A stretch of 64,000 nucleotides of DNA from Agromyces archimandritae (GTDB lineage Bacteria; Actinomycetota; Actinomycetes; Actinomycetales; Microbacteriaceae), in contig NZ_CP071696.1 in the NCBI RefSeq assembly GCF_018024495.1, forward strand, positions 3,224,001 through 3,288,000. The letters run 5' to 3'. A program made the translations under genes and the position numbers. The notes beneath the pieces are model-generated. The model saw nothing but the letters and a program-made list of their open reading frames with translations. It was not told the origin of the DNA and made no database searches. This document shows positions 54,074 to 64,000 of the stretch, one piece after another; the first letter of the stretch is position 1, and each line of letters opens with the position of its first letter.

Positions 54074-54804
54074 TCGTGCGGAACGACGCGGACCCGTCGG
54101 CCGAGCCGGACGAGCCGGAGGCCGCCGAGGCCTTCGGCGAGCAGCTGGCGAAGGCGGCCGAGCGCAGCGGCCTGGGGGGCCTCGCCCGCGACGAGTCGTT
54201 GAGCGCGAAGGACCTGCTCGGCGCCCTCGGCGGGGTGCGCGGGCTCGTCGAGGCGATCCTTCCGGGTCTGGTGTTCCTCGTCACCTACACGATCACGCGC
54301 GAGCTCGTGATCTCCCTCATCGCCTCCGTCGGGCTCGCGATCGTGTTCACCGCGATACGGCTCGTCATGCGGTCGCAGCCGGCGCAGGCGATCGCCGGGC
54401 TCCTAGGCGCCGGGGTCTCGGCCGTGCTCGCGCTCTGGACGGGCGACGCGCGCGACAACTACGTGCTCGGCTTCTTCACGAACATCGCCTATGCGGTGGC
54501 CATCGTCGTCTCGATCGCGGTGCGCTGGCCGCTCGTCGGCCTCATCGTCGGCTTCCTGATGGGGGAGGGCACGGCCTGGCGCGAAAACCGCCGCAAGCTC
54601 CGCATCATGCAGGTGGCGACCTTCGTGTGGCTCGGGCTCTTCGTCTCCCGACTCGCCGTGCAGGTGCCGCTCTACCTCGTCGACAACGTCGAGGCGCTGG
54701 GCGCGATGCGCCTGCTCATGGGAGTGCCGCTCTATGCGCTCGTGCTCATCGCCACCTGGCTGCTCGTGCGCGTCGCCTACCCGTCGCAGACCCGCTCCCG
54801 GTGA
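54070..54804 (+). CDS. DUF3159 family membrane protein
   Basis: 244 residues. About 65 polar N-terminal residues, then five to six membrane helices (from about 68: ILPGLVFLVTYTITRELVISLIASVGLAIVF). Contains the WPLVGLIVGFLMGEGTAWRENR loop typical of DUF3159. Actinobacterial, function unknown, possibly a transporter-like or intracellular-septation-A-like protein. The start is GTG 54070, overlapping the upstream stop (GTGA). Confidence 0.88.
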   Translation: MIVRNDADPSAEPDEPEAAEAFGEQLAKAAERSGLGGLARDESLSAKDLLGALGGVRGLVEAILPGLVFLVTYTITRELVISLIASVGLAIVFTAIRLVMRSQPAQAIAGLLGAGVSAVLALWTGDARDNYVLGFFTNIAYAVAIVVSIAVRWPLVGLIVGFLMGEGTAWRENRRKLRIMQVATFVWLGLFVSRLAVQVPLYLVDNVEALGAMRLLMGVPLYALVLIATWLLVRVAYPSQTRSR

Positions 54805-54812
54805 TGCTAGAG

Positions 54813-54832
54813 TTATCTCGACGTCGAGATAA
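54813..54832. promoter_or_regulatory. 20-bp perfect palindrome upstream of acnA
   Basis: TTATCTCGACGTCGAGATAA, overlapping the initiation region of a possible -10 box TAGAGT (54808-54813). Strong operator candidate for a dimeric regulator of aconitase; regulator unknown. Confidence 0.75.
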
Positions 54833-54871
54833 ATTCGGGCCGGATCGGACTCCTATCGGGGGCCGCGGGGC

Positions 54872-54890
54872 TTAGGTTACCCTTGCTGGA
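54872..54890 (+). promoter_or_regulatory. Second acnA promoter element or weak DtxR-like half site
   Basis: TTAGGTTA matches the left half of the DtxR/IdeR consensus (TTAGGTTAGGCTAACCTAA), but only about 12 of 19 positions match overall. TAGGTT within it could equally be a -10 box. Confidence 0.3.
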
Positions 54891-54963
54891 GAGGCCCGAG
54901 TCTGACGAGCAAGATATGGATGGCGCCCGCCCGCGGCGGCATTCCCGCGAAGGAGAGGACATC

Positions 54964-57801
<2,838 letters not shown>

Positions 57802-57808
57802 ACGCGGT

Positions 57809-57841
57809 GAAGGGCGGTCGGCCTCGTGTCGGCCGCCCTTC
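57809..57841 (+). terminator. Terminator after acnA
   Basis: GAAGGGCGG (57809-57817) pairs with CCGCCCTTC (57833-57841), with inner GC pairs, 7 nt after the stop; GTTCTG follows. Moderate strength. Confidence 0.6.
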
Positions 57842-57923
57842 GTTCTGCCCGGGCTCACAGCCGCCCCGGCGTAGACTCGACACGATCCCGGCGGCGCGGG
57901 CCGTCACCCGTTCGGAGGACCAG

Positions 57924-59867
57924 ATGACCTTGCTCGAGACCATTTCGGGGCCGCGCGATCTCGATGCGCTGAGCCCGGAACAGATCGAGCAACTCGCACG
58001 CGAGATCCGGGAGACCCTCGTGTCCTCGGTCTCGAAGACCGGTGGGCATCTGGGGCCGAACCTCGGCGTCGTCGAGCTGACCATCGCCATCCACCGCGTC
58101 TTCGAGTCGCCGCGCGATGCGGTCGTCTTCGACACCGGCCACCAGTCATACGTCCACAAGCTCCTCACGGGGCGCCGCGACCTCTCCACGATCCGGCAGA
58201 CCGGCGGGCTCGCCGGCTACCCGCAACGCAGCGAGTCGGTCCACGACATCGTCGAGAGCTCGCATGCCTCGAGCTCGCTGTCGTGGGCGGACGGGATCTC
58301 GAAAGCCTTCGAGATGACCGGTCAGGACGACCGCCACGTCGTCGCCGTCGTCGGCGACGGGGCGCTGACGGGCGGCATGACGTGGGAGGCGCTGAACAAC
58401 ATCTCCGACGACAACACGCGCAAGCTCGTCGTCGTCGTCAACGACAACGGCCGCTCCTATGCACCGACGATCGGCGGCATGGCCCGCTTCCTGAACTCGG
58501 TGCGCACGAAGCAGAGCTACCGCAACCTGCACCTGTCGAGCCGACGCGCCTTCGAGCGGCTCGGCGGCCCCGCCCGTTCGTTCTACCGCGGCGTGCGCGG
58601 CGGCCTGCACGGCTTCCTCAGCCGCTTCACCGGCAACGAGGCCCTCTACTCGAACCTCGACATCAAGTACATCGGCCCGATCGACGGGCACGACGAGGCG
58701 GCCCTCGAAGAGGCGCTGCGGCAGGCCAAGCATTACGGCGCGCCCGTCATCGTGCACGCGATCACCGACAAGGGGCGCGGCTACGAGCCGGCCCTGCGCG
58801 ACGTCGCCGACCAGTTCCACGCCGTCGGCCAGATCGACCCCGAGACCGGCGAACCGCTCGTATCCTCGTCCGCGCCGTCGTGGACGGGCGTGTTCGCCGA
58901 TGAACTCGTGCGACTGGCGGAGCAGAACGAGCGCCTGGTCGGCATCACGGCGGCGATGCTGCGCCCGACGGGCCTGCATCGGATGGCCGAGCGCTTCCCG
59001 AATCGCGTATTCGACGTCGGCATCGCAGAGCAGCACGCGGCGACCTCCGCCGCCGGCCTCGCGTTCGGCGGCCTGCACCCGGTGGTCGCCGTCTACGCCA
59101 CCTTCATCAACCGGGCCTTCGACCAGGTGCTCATGGACGTCGCACTGCACAAGGCCGGCGTGACCTTCGTGCTCGACCGCGCCGGGGTGACCGGCCCAGA
59201 CGGGCCGAGCCACCACGGCGTCTGGGATCTGTCGATCCTCCAGGTCGTCCCCGGCATCCGCATCGCGGCGCCGCGAGACGGCACCCGCCTCGCGGAGGAG
59301 CTCGCCGAAGCCGTCCAAGTCGAGGATGCGCCGACGGTGCTCCGTTTCCCGAAGGGCAACGTCGACGGGGAGATCCCCGCGATCCGCCGCACCGCGGACG
59401 GCGTGGACGTGCTCGTCGAGTCCGAGCGCAAGGACGTGCTGCTCGTCGCCGTCGGCCCGCTCGCCGCGACCGCGCTCGAGGTCGCCGCCCTGCTCGAGGA
59501 GCAGGGCATCGGGGCGACCGTCGTCGACCCGCGCTGGGTCGTGCCCGTGCCGCGGAGCGTCATCGATTACTCGGGGGAGTACCGGATCGTCGTGAGCCTC
59601 GAGGACGGCGTCCGCGTCGGCGGCATCGGCACGCGCATTCGCCAGGATCTCCGCGAGGCCGGCGTCGACACGGCCGTCACCGAGATCGGTCTGCCCGATG
59701 AGTTCCTCGAGCACGGCTCGCGCGCCGACATCCTCGAGCGCGTCGGTCTCACCCCGCGGCATATCGCCCACGACGTCACCGCGATGGTGCTCGGCGCCAA
59801 GCTGCCGTATGCGCGCGGCGCCGGCCTGGACATCCCGACCGACACCAGTCCGCAACGCCAGCTCTGA
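57924..59867 (+). CDS. dxs: 1-deoxy-D-xylulose-5-phosphate synthase
   Basis: 647-residue thiamine-diphosphate enzyme that condenses pyruvate and glyceraldehyde 3-phosphate, first step of the MEP isoprenoid pathway. N-terminal HLGPNLGVVELTIAIH; ThDP/Mg motif GDGALTGGM-x(19)-VVVNDN; catalytic Glu in FDVGIAEQHA; LDRAGVTGPDGPSHHG in the second domain; C-terminal transketolase domain. GGAGG precedes ATG 57924. Ends 8 nt before a conserved convergent terminator region. Confidence 0.96.
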   Translation: MTLLETISGPRDLDALSPEQIEQLAREIRETLVSSVSKTGGHLGPNLGVVELTIAIHRVFESPRDAVVFDTGHQSYVHKLLTGRRDLSTIRQTGGLAGYPQRSESVHDIVESSHASSSLSWADGISKAFEMTGQDDRHVVAVVGDGALTGGMTWEALNNISDDNTRKLVVVVNDNGRSYAPTIGGMARFLNSVRTKQSYRNLHLSSRRAFERLGGPARSFYRGVRGGLHGFLSRFTGNEALYSNLDIKYIGPIDGHDEAALEEALRQAKHYGAPVIVHAITDKGRGYEPALRDVADQFHAVGQIDPETGEPLVSSSAPSWTGVFADELVRLAEQNERLVGITAAMLRPTGLHRMAERFPNRVFDVGIAEQHAATSAAGLAFGGLHPVVAVYATFINRAFDQVLMDVALHKAGVTFVLDRAGVTGPDGPSHHGVWDLSILQVVPGIRIAAPRDGTRLAEELAEAVQVEDAPTVLRFPKGNVDGEIPAIRRTADGVDVLVESERKDVLLVAVGPLAATALEVAALLEEQGIGATVVDPRWVVPVPRSVIDYSGEYRIVVSLEDGVRVGGIGTRIRQDLREAGVDTAVTEIGLPDEFLEHGSRADILERVGLTPRHIAHDVTAMVLGAKLPYARGAGLDIPTDTSPQRQL

Positions 59868-59915
59868 ACGCACGTCTGCACGACCCGCGGGCGGGTCTGC
59901 GGCCTGCGCCGACGA

Positions 59916-59957
59916 GAACGGGCCCCGGCATCCGCTGATGGATGCCGGGGCCCGTTC
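59916..59957. terminator. Bidirectional terminator between dxs and the beta-oxidation genes
   Basis: 18-bp perfect stem (59916-59933 with 59940-59957), 6-nt loop, midway between convergent dxs and fadJ-like stops. Confidence 0.85.
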
Positions 59958-59973
59958 GTGCCCGCTCAGGCGA

Positions 59974-62112
59974 TCAGAGGCCGACGCCCGTGATCAGCGG
60001 GTGGTGGAAGCTGTCGCCGAAGACGCGCTCCGAGGCCCCGACACGATCGAGGTAGGGGGTCAAGCCGCCCATCTGGAACGGGAAGCCCGCACCGAGGATC
60101 ATGCAGAGGTCGATGTCCTCCGCTGCGGCGACGACGCCGTCCTCGAGCATGAGGTGCACCTCGCGGGCGAGGCCGTCCTGCAGGGTGACGAGGATGTCCT
60201 CGGCCGAGCGCGGGTTCTTGCCGCCGGCGAAGATCTTCAGGGCGCCCTTGTCGAAGCCCTTGACCTTGCCCTTGTCGTCCTTGTCGAGGAGCTTGCCGTA
60301 CTCGGCGAGCTTGTGCAGGTTCTCCGAACGGTAGAAACGGTCGGGGAACGCCTCGTGGTGCGTGTCGAGCACGTGCGCGCCGACCTTCAGGCCGACGAGG
60401 TCGAGCAGCACCGAGGGGGCCATCGGCAGGCCGAGCGGGGCGATCGCCTCGTCCACGGTCTCGAACGGGGTGCCTTCGTCGACGGCGCGCATCGCCTCGC
60501 CGAGCAGGACGGCGAGGAGACGGTTCACGACGAAGCCGGGGGTGTCGGCGGTGATGACGGCGTTCTTCTTCAGGTTCTTCGCCGCGACCATCGCCGTCGA
60601 GAGCGTCGCCTCGTCGGTATGCGGCGTCTTCACGACCTCGATGAGCGGCATCGCCGCCACGGGGGTGAAGAAGTGGAAGCCGACGAGCCGCTCCGGGTGG
60701 GCGAGCTTCGCGCCGATCTGCTCGACCGAGAGGGAGGAGGTGTTCGTCGCGAGCACGGCCTCGGGGGAGAGGTGCGGTTCGACCTCGGCGAAGACGTTCT
60801 GCTTGATCTCGAGCTCTTCGAAGACGGCCTCGATGACCCAGTCGCAGTCGGCGAAGTCGGCCTTGTCGGTCGTGCCGGTCACGAGCGCCTTCAGCCGGTT
60901 CGCCTCATCGGAGGAGATGCGGCCCTTGCCGAGGAGCTTGTCGATCTCCTCGTTGATGTACGCCACGCCCTTGTCGACGCGCGCCTGGTCGATGTCGGTG
61001 ATGACGACGGGGACGCGCAGGCGCCGCACGAACAGGGTCGCGAGCTGACTGGCCATGTAGCCGGCGCCGAGCACGCCGACCTTCGTGACCTTCTTCGCGA
61101 GGGCCTTGTCGGGGGCTCCGGCGGGGCGCTTCGCGCGCTTCTGCACGAGGTTGAAGGCGTAGATCGAGGCCTGCAGCTGGTCGCCGGCGATGAGGCGCGA
61201 AAGCACCTCGTCCTCGCGTTCGAACCCGGCCGCGCGGTCTCCGTTCTTGGCGGCCTTCATGAGCTCGAGGGCCGCGTACGGCGACTCGGGCACCGAGCCG
61301 ATGCGGCTCTTCAGCATCTTCGTGGCGATGCCGATCGCGGCATCCCACTTCGCGAGGCGTTCGATCTTGCCCGGCTCGTTGGGCCGCTTGACCTTGATCC
61401 GGCCCGAGAGCACCCCGTCGGCCCACGCGATGGAGTCTTCGAGGAAGTTCACCGAGTCGAACATGACGTCGGCGATGCCGAGCTCGAGCACGTCCTTGCC
61501 CTTGAGGGTGCGGTTCTGCTTGAGCGGGTTCTCGACGACGACCTTGAGGGCGTTCTCGATGCCGATGAGGTTCGGCAGCAGGGTCGCGCCGCCCCAGCCC
61601 GGGATGAGCCCGAGGAAGACCTCGGGCAGCGCCACGGCCGGCACGGAGGCGTCGACGGTGCGGTAGTCGGCGTTCAGCCCGATCTCCAGGCCGCCGCCGA
61701 GGGCGAGACCGTTGATGAAGACGAAGGAGGGCACGCCGAGCTGCGAGGCCTTGCCGAGCGCGTAGTGGCCGAGCTGGCCCATCTTGCGCGCCGTCTCGCG
61801 GTCGGGGATCTCGGCGATCTTCGACAGGTCGGCGCCGGCGGCGAGGATGAAGGGCTTGCCGGTGATCGCGACGGCGTGGATCTCGCCCTCGGCCGCACGG
61901 GCGGCCTGCGCGTCGAGCGTCTTGGCGTACTCGAGGAGCGAGACGGGGCCGAGCGTGTTCGGGCGCGTGTGGTCGCGGCCGTTGTCGAGCGTGACGAGGG
62001 CGAGGGTCTTCCCGCCCGAGAGGGGCACGTCGCGCACGTAGGAGTGCGTGACGACCTCGTCGCCCGAGAGGGCGGCGAGGGATTCGAAATCGATCTTCGT
62101 GTAGTCGGTCAT
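59974..62112 (-). CDS. fadB: Fatty-acid oxidation multifunctional enzyme: enoyl-CoA hydratase / 3-hydroxyacyl-CoA dehydrogenase
   Basis: 712 residues. The N-terminal crotonase domain (1-200) has ITGKPFILAAGADL and the oxyanion-hole region NGLALGGGLEIGLNADYR with the catalytic glutamate in PEVFLGLIPGWGG. The central NAD-binding domain (about 345-520) has VLGAGYMASQLA and NTSSLSVEQIG; HFFTPVAAMPLIEV follows; the rest is the C-terminal dehydrogenase domain. Catalyses hydration and oxidation of enoyl-CoA. Six bp after fadA, so fadA-fadB form an operon. fadB or fadJ symbols are both used for such actinobacterial enzymes. Confidence 0.93.
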   Translation of the reverse strand: MTDYTKIDFESLAALSGDEVVTHSYVRDVPLSGGKTLALVTLDNGRDHTRPNTLGPVSLLEYAKTLDAQAARAAEGEIHAVAITGKPFILAAGADLSKIAEIPDRETARKMGQLGHYALGKASQLGVPSFVFINGLALGGGLEIGLNADYRTVDASVPAVALPEVFLGLIPGWGGATLLPNLIGIENALKVVVENPLKQNRTLKGKDVLELGIADVMFDSVNFLEDSIAWADGVLSGRIKVKRPNEPGKIERLAKWDAAIGIATKMLKSRIGSVPESPYAALELMKAAKNGDRAAGFEREDEVLSRLIAGDQLQASIYAFNLVQKRAKRPAGAPDKALAKKVTKVGVLGAGYMASQLATLFVRRLRVPVVITDIDQARVDKGVAYINEEIDKLLGKGRISSDEANRLKALVTGTTDKADFADCDWVIEAVFEELEIKQNVFAEVEPHLSPEAVLATNTSSLSVEQIGAKLAHPERLVGFHFFTPVAAMPLIEVVKTPHTDEATLSTAMVAAKNLKKNAVITADTPGFVVNRLLAVLLGEAMRAVDEGTPFETVDEAIAPLGLPMAPSVLLDLVGLKVGAHVLDTHHEAFPDRFYRSENLHKLAEYGKLLDKDDKGKVKGFDKGALKIFAGGKNPRSAEDILVTLQDGLAREVHLMLEDGVVAAAEDIDLCMILGAGFPFQMGGLTPYLDRVGASERVFGDSFHHPLITGVGL

Positions 62113-62118
62113 CGTCGA

Positions 62119-63327
62119 TTACGCCTTCTTCGCAGCCTTGCGGTCGTAGTTCGGGTTTTCCCAGATCATGGTGCCGCCCTGGCCGAGGCCGACGCACATG
62201 GTCGTCATGCCGTAGCGCACGTCGGGCCGCTCGGCGAACTGGCTCGCGAGCTGGTTCATGAGGCGCACGCCCGAGGAGGCGAGCGGGTGCCCGACGGCGA
62301 TCGCGCCGCCCCACGGGTTCACCCGGGGGTCGTCGTCGTCGATGCCGTAGTGGTCGAGGAGCGAGAGCACCTGCACGGCGAAGGCCTCGTTGATCTCGAA
62401 GAGGCCGATGTCCTCGATCGTGAGGCCCGCCTTGGCGAGGGCCTTCTCGGTGGCCGGGATCGGGCCGATGCCCATGATCTCGGGGTCGACGCCGGCGAAG
62501 GCGTAGCTCAGCAGCCGCATCTTCGGCGCGAGGCCGAGCTCCTTGGCGAGCGAGCCGGAGGCGAGGATGGCGGCGGTGGCGCCGTCGTTCAGGCCGGAGG
62601 CGTTGCCGGCGGTGACGCGCCCGTGCGGGCGGAACGGCGTCTTCAGGCCGGCCAGGCCCTCGAGGCTCGTCTCGGGGCGCATGACCTCGTCGCGCGTGGC
62701 GAGGCCCCAGCCCGCCTCGGTGCGGATCGCGACCTGCACGATGTCCTGCTGGATCTTGCCGGCGGCGTATGCGGCGGCCGTCTTCTGCTGGCTCGCGAGC
62801 GCGTAGCGGTCGGAGCGCTCCTTGGTCAGCTGCGGGAAGCGGTCGTGGATGCGCTCGGCGGTGGCGCCCATGACGAGCGCGTCCTCGCTGACGAGGCGCT
62901 CCGTGAGGAAGCGGGGGTTCGGGTCGACGCCGGTGCCCATCGGGTGGTGGCCCATGTGCTCGACGCCGCCGGCGATCGCGAGGTCGTACATGCCGAAGCC
63001 GATCGAGCCCGACATCATCGCGGCGGCCGTCATGGCGCCGGCGCACATGCGGTCGATCGCGAAGCCGGGGACCGATTTCGGGATGCCCGCGAGGATCGCG
63101 GCGCTGCGGCCGAGCGTGAGCCCCTGATCGCCGGTCTGGGTCGTCGCGGCGATCGCGACGTCGTCGATGCGCTCCTTCGGCACGTTCGGGTTGCGCTCGA
63201 GCAGACCGACGATGGCCTTCACGACCAGGTCGTCGGCGCGAGTGTTCCAGTACATGCCCTTGTCGCCCGCCTTGCCGAACGGGGTCCGGACCCCGTCGAC
63301 GAAGACGACTTCAGCTCGTTCAGCCAC
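62119..63327 (-). CDS. fadA: Acetyl-CoA acyltransferase (3-ketoacyl-CoA thiolase)
   Basis: 402 residues. Nucleophile Cys95 in DRMCAGAMTAAAM, then NEAFAVQVL, the His in VGHPLASSGVR and the second Cys in CVGLGQGG: a complete thiolase set. Cleaves 3-ketoacyl-CoA in the last beta-oxidation step. GTG 63327 (VAERAEVVFVDG) has AAAGGTGG 7 nt upstream and is preferred over ATG 63345. First gene of fadA-fadB. Confidence 0.94.
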   Translation of the reverse strand: MAERAEVVFVDGVRTPFGKAGDKGMYWNTRADDLVVKAIVGLLERNPNVPKERIDDVAIAATTQTGDQGLTLGRSAAILAGIPKSVPGFAIDRMCAGAMTAAAMMSGSIGFGMYDLAIAGGVEHMGHHPMGTGVDPNPRFLTERLVSEDALVMGATAERIHDRFPQLTKERSDRYALASQQKTAAAYAAGKIQQDIVQVAIRTEAGWGLATRDEVMRPETSLEGLAGLKTPFRPHGRVTAGNASGLNDGATAAILASGSLAKELGLAPKMRLLSYAFAGVDPEIMGIGPIPATEKALAKAGLTIEDIGLFEINEAFAVQVLSLLDHYGIDDDDPRVNPWGGAIAVGHPLASSGVRLMNQLASQFAERPDVRYGMTTMCVGLGQGGTMIWENPNYDRKAAKKA

Positions 63328-63401
63328 GCTGCAGCCACCTTTCATTGGATGGATCGATCCTACGAAGGCCGCCTGGACGTCCACCCATCCGTTGGCGGAA
63401 G

Positions 63402-64000
63402 CTACGAAGCGTCCGCTTCGGCGTCCCGCAGGCTTTGTTCCGCGCTCACAAAGGCATCCACGATGGTCTGTGCGGTTGCGGCAATCTGCCAGGGACGTGC
63501 GCCCTGCGCGGCGAGGGCCGCCGAGACGGCGTCGATGCCGAGATCCTCCGGCGGGTTCCAGGCGACGCGGCGCAGGTACTCGGGCGTCAGCAGGTTCTCG
63601 AGCGGCATCTGCAACGTCTCGGCGACGTCGGCGAGGGCCGTGCGGGCCTGACGGAGGCGGGCGTCGGCGGGCGGGTTGCGGCCGGCCCATGCGCGCGGCG
63701 GCGGCAACGCGTCGCCCTTCGCACGCAGGCTCGGCAGCTCTTCCGAGGCGAGGCCGGTCTCGACGGCCGCCCACCAGCGGTCGAGTTCGCTGCGGCTCGC
63801 GCGACCGGTGAACTCGCGGAGGTCCGCGAGCCCGCGCCGCGATTGCGGGAGGGCTTTGGCCGCGGCGACGATGGAGGCGTCCGGCACGAGCCGGCCCGGT
63901 GCGATGTCGAGCGCCGAGGCGTGGGAGTCGCGGGCGAGCCAGAGTTCGCGGGCGACCGCGAGGTTGCGCTGGCCGCGGATGCCGTGGATGCCTGACAGCC
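63402..64000 (-). CDS. rnd: Ribonuclease D-like protein, C-terminal part (HRDC domain); 5' end beyond window
   Basis: The visible 199 codons are the C-terminal part of an actinobacterial RNase D-like 3'-5' exonuclease: a [32 protein letters not shown] segment, which is the start of the HRDC domain, then [50 protein letters not shown] and a final helical region. The catalytic DEDD exonuclease domain lies outside the window. It is about 75 bp upstream of fadA on the same strand. In this lineage rnd commonly precedes the fadAB-dxs region. Confidence 0.85.
   Translation of the reverse strand, partial: LSGIHGIRGQRNLAVARELWLARDSHASALDIAPGRLVPDASIVAAAKALPQSRRGLADLREFTGRASRSELDRWWAAVETGLASEELPSLRAKGDALPPPRAWAGRNPPADARLRQARTALADVAETLQMPLENLLTPEYLRRVAWNPPEDLGIDAVSAALAAQGARPWQIAATAQTIVDAFVSAEQSLRDAEADAS

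Noticed and set aside
54872..54890. Full DtxR/IdeR iron box upstream of acnA
   Set aside because: Only the left half matches the consensus; kept as a low-confidence half site.
59698..63651. 1317-codon plus-strand frame opposite fadA and fadB
   Set aside because: It is antisense shadow; the beta-oxidation genes on the minus strand have complete catalytic motifs.

Overview
The window is high-GC, gene-dense chromosomal DNA from an actinobacterium, most likely a member of the Microbacteriaceae. The markers are the order tig-clpP1-clpP2-clpX-sepH-DUF4193-DUF3093-dut-DUF3710-DUF3159-acnA-dxs, a mycobacterial-type pair of ClpP subunits, actinobacterial lineage families, and many genes whose start codon lies 6-11 nt after a TANNNT -10 box, so their mRNAs look leaderless. 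The genus cannot be fixed from this sequence alone.

Region by region: (1) 1-7860 is a sugar-diacid (aldarate) locus. Reading leftward it has a LysR regulator, galactarate/talarate dehydratase, a GntR/FCD regulator, 5-dehydro-4-deoxyglucarate dehydratase and glucarate dehydratase (cut by the window edge). Divergent from these is a tripartite tricarboxylate transporter (tctC-tctB-tctA). Together they import glucarate/galactarate-type acids and convert them to 2-oxoglutarate semialdehyde. (2) 7861-9137 has a broken hemerythrin-like fragment, tRNA-His, orn and tRNA-Arg. (3) 9138-12827 is a translationally coupled ABC importer operon led by a DUF6282-like hydrolase. (4) 12.9-17.8 kb has housekeeping and small genes: nadE, a membrane protein, an aldo/keto reductase and msrA sharing one bidirectional promoter, an SSB-like protein and a lipoprotein. 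(5) 17814-25761 is a 7.95-kb integrated element lodged in codon 4 of ettA. It carries a large serine recombinase, major capsid, scaffold-like, connector, MuF-like and portal genes, but no recognisable terminase, tail, lysis or replication gene. This looks like a phiRv1-like capsid-encoding satellite. (6) 25757-46.0 kb has ettA, thioesterases, a Rieske protein, a flavin dehydrogenase, a truncated haemoglobin, an MscS channel, two tandem aminopeptidases N, rpiB, a Nei-type glycosylase, an amidohydrolase, a multicopper oxidase with a two-component system, and dps. (7) 46.1-64.0 kb is the conserved core: tRNA-Gly, tRNA-Pro, tig, clpP1P2X, sepH, the dut cluster, acnA, dxs, a fatty-acid beta-oxidation pair and the 3' part of an rnd-like gene.

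The most informative observation is the pair of element junctions. The left one is the true ettA start (ATG GCG GAA TA...) running into foreign DNA; the right one is foreign DNA supplying a new ribosome binding site and GTG start to the rest of ettA. The shared core is GGAATA. Rejoining the element arms gives an attP with a perfect 7-bp inverted repeat centred exactly on the AA of that core.

A caution: at least three genes (portal, amidohydrolase, truncated haemoglobin) and probably two more (MuF, hemerythrin-like) have a single-base deficit. In the first three it lies in a run of four C/G where five would restore the frame. Two of the five lie in the element and three in the chromosome. This pattern may be homopolymer sequencing error rather than gene decay.
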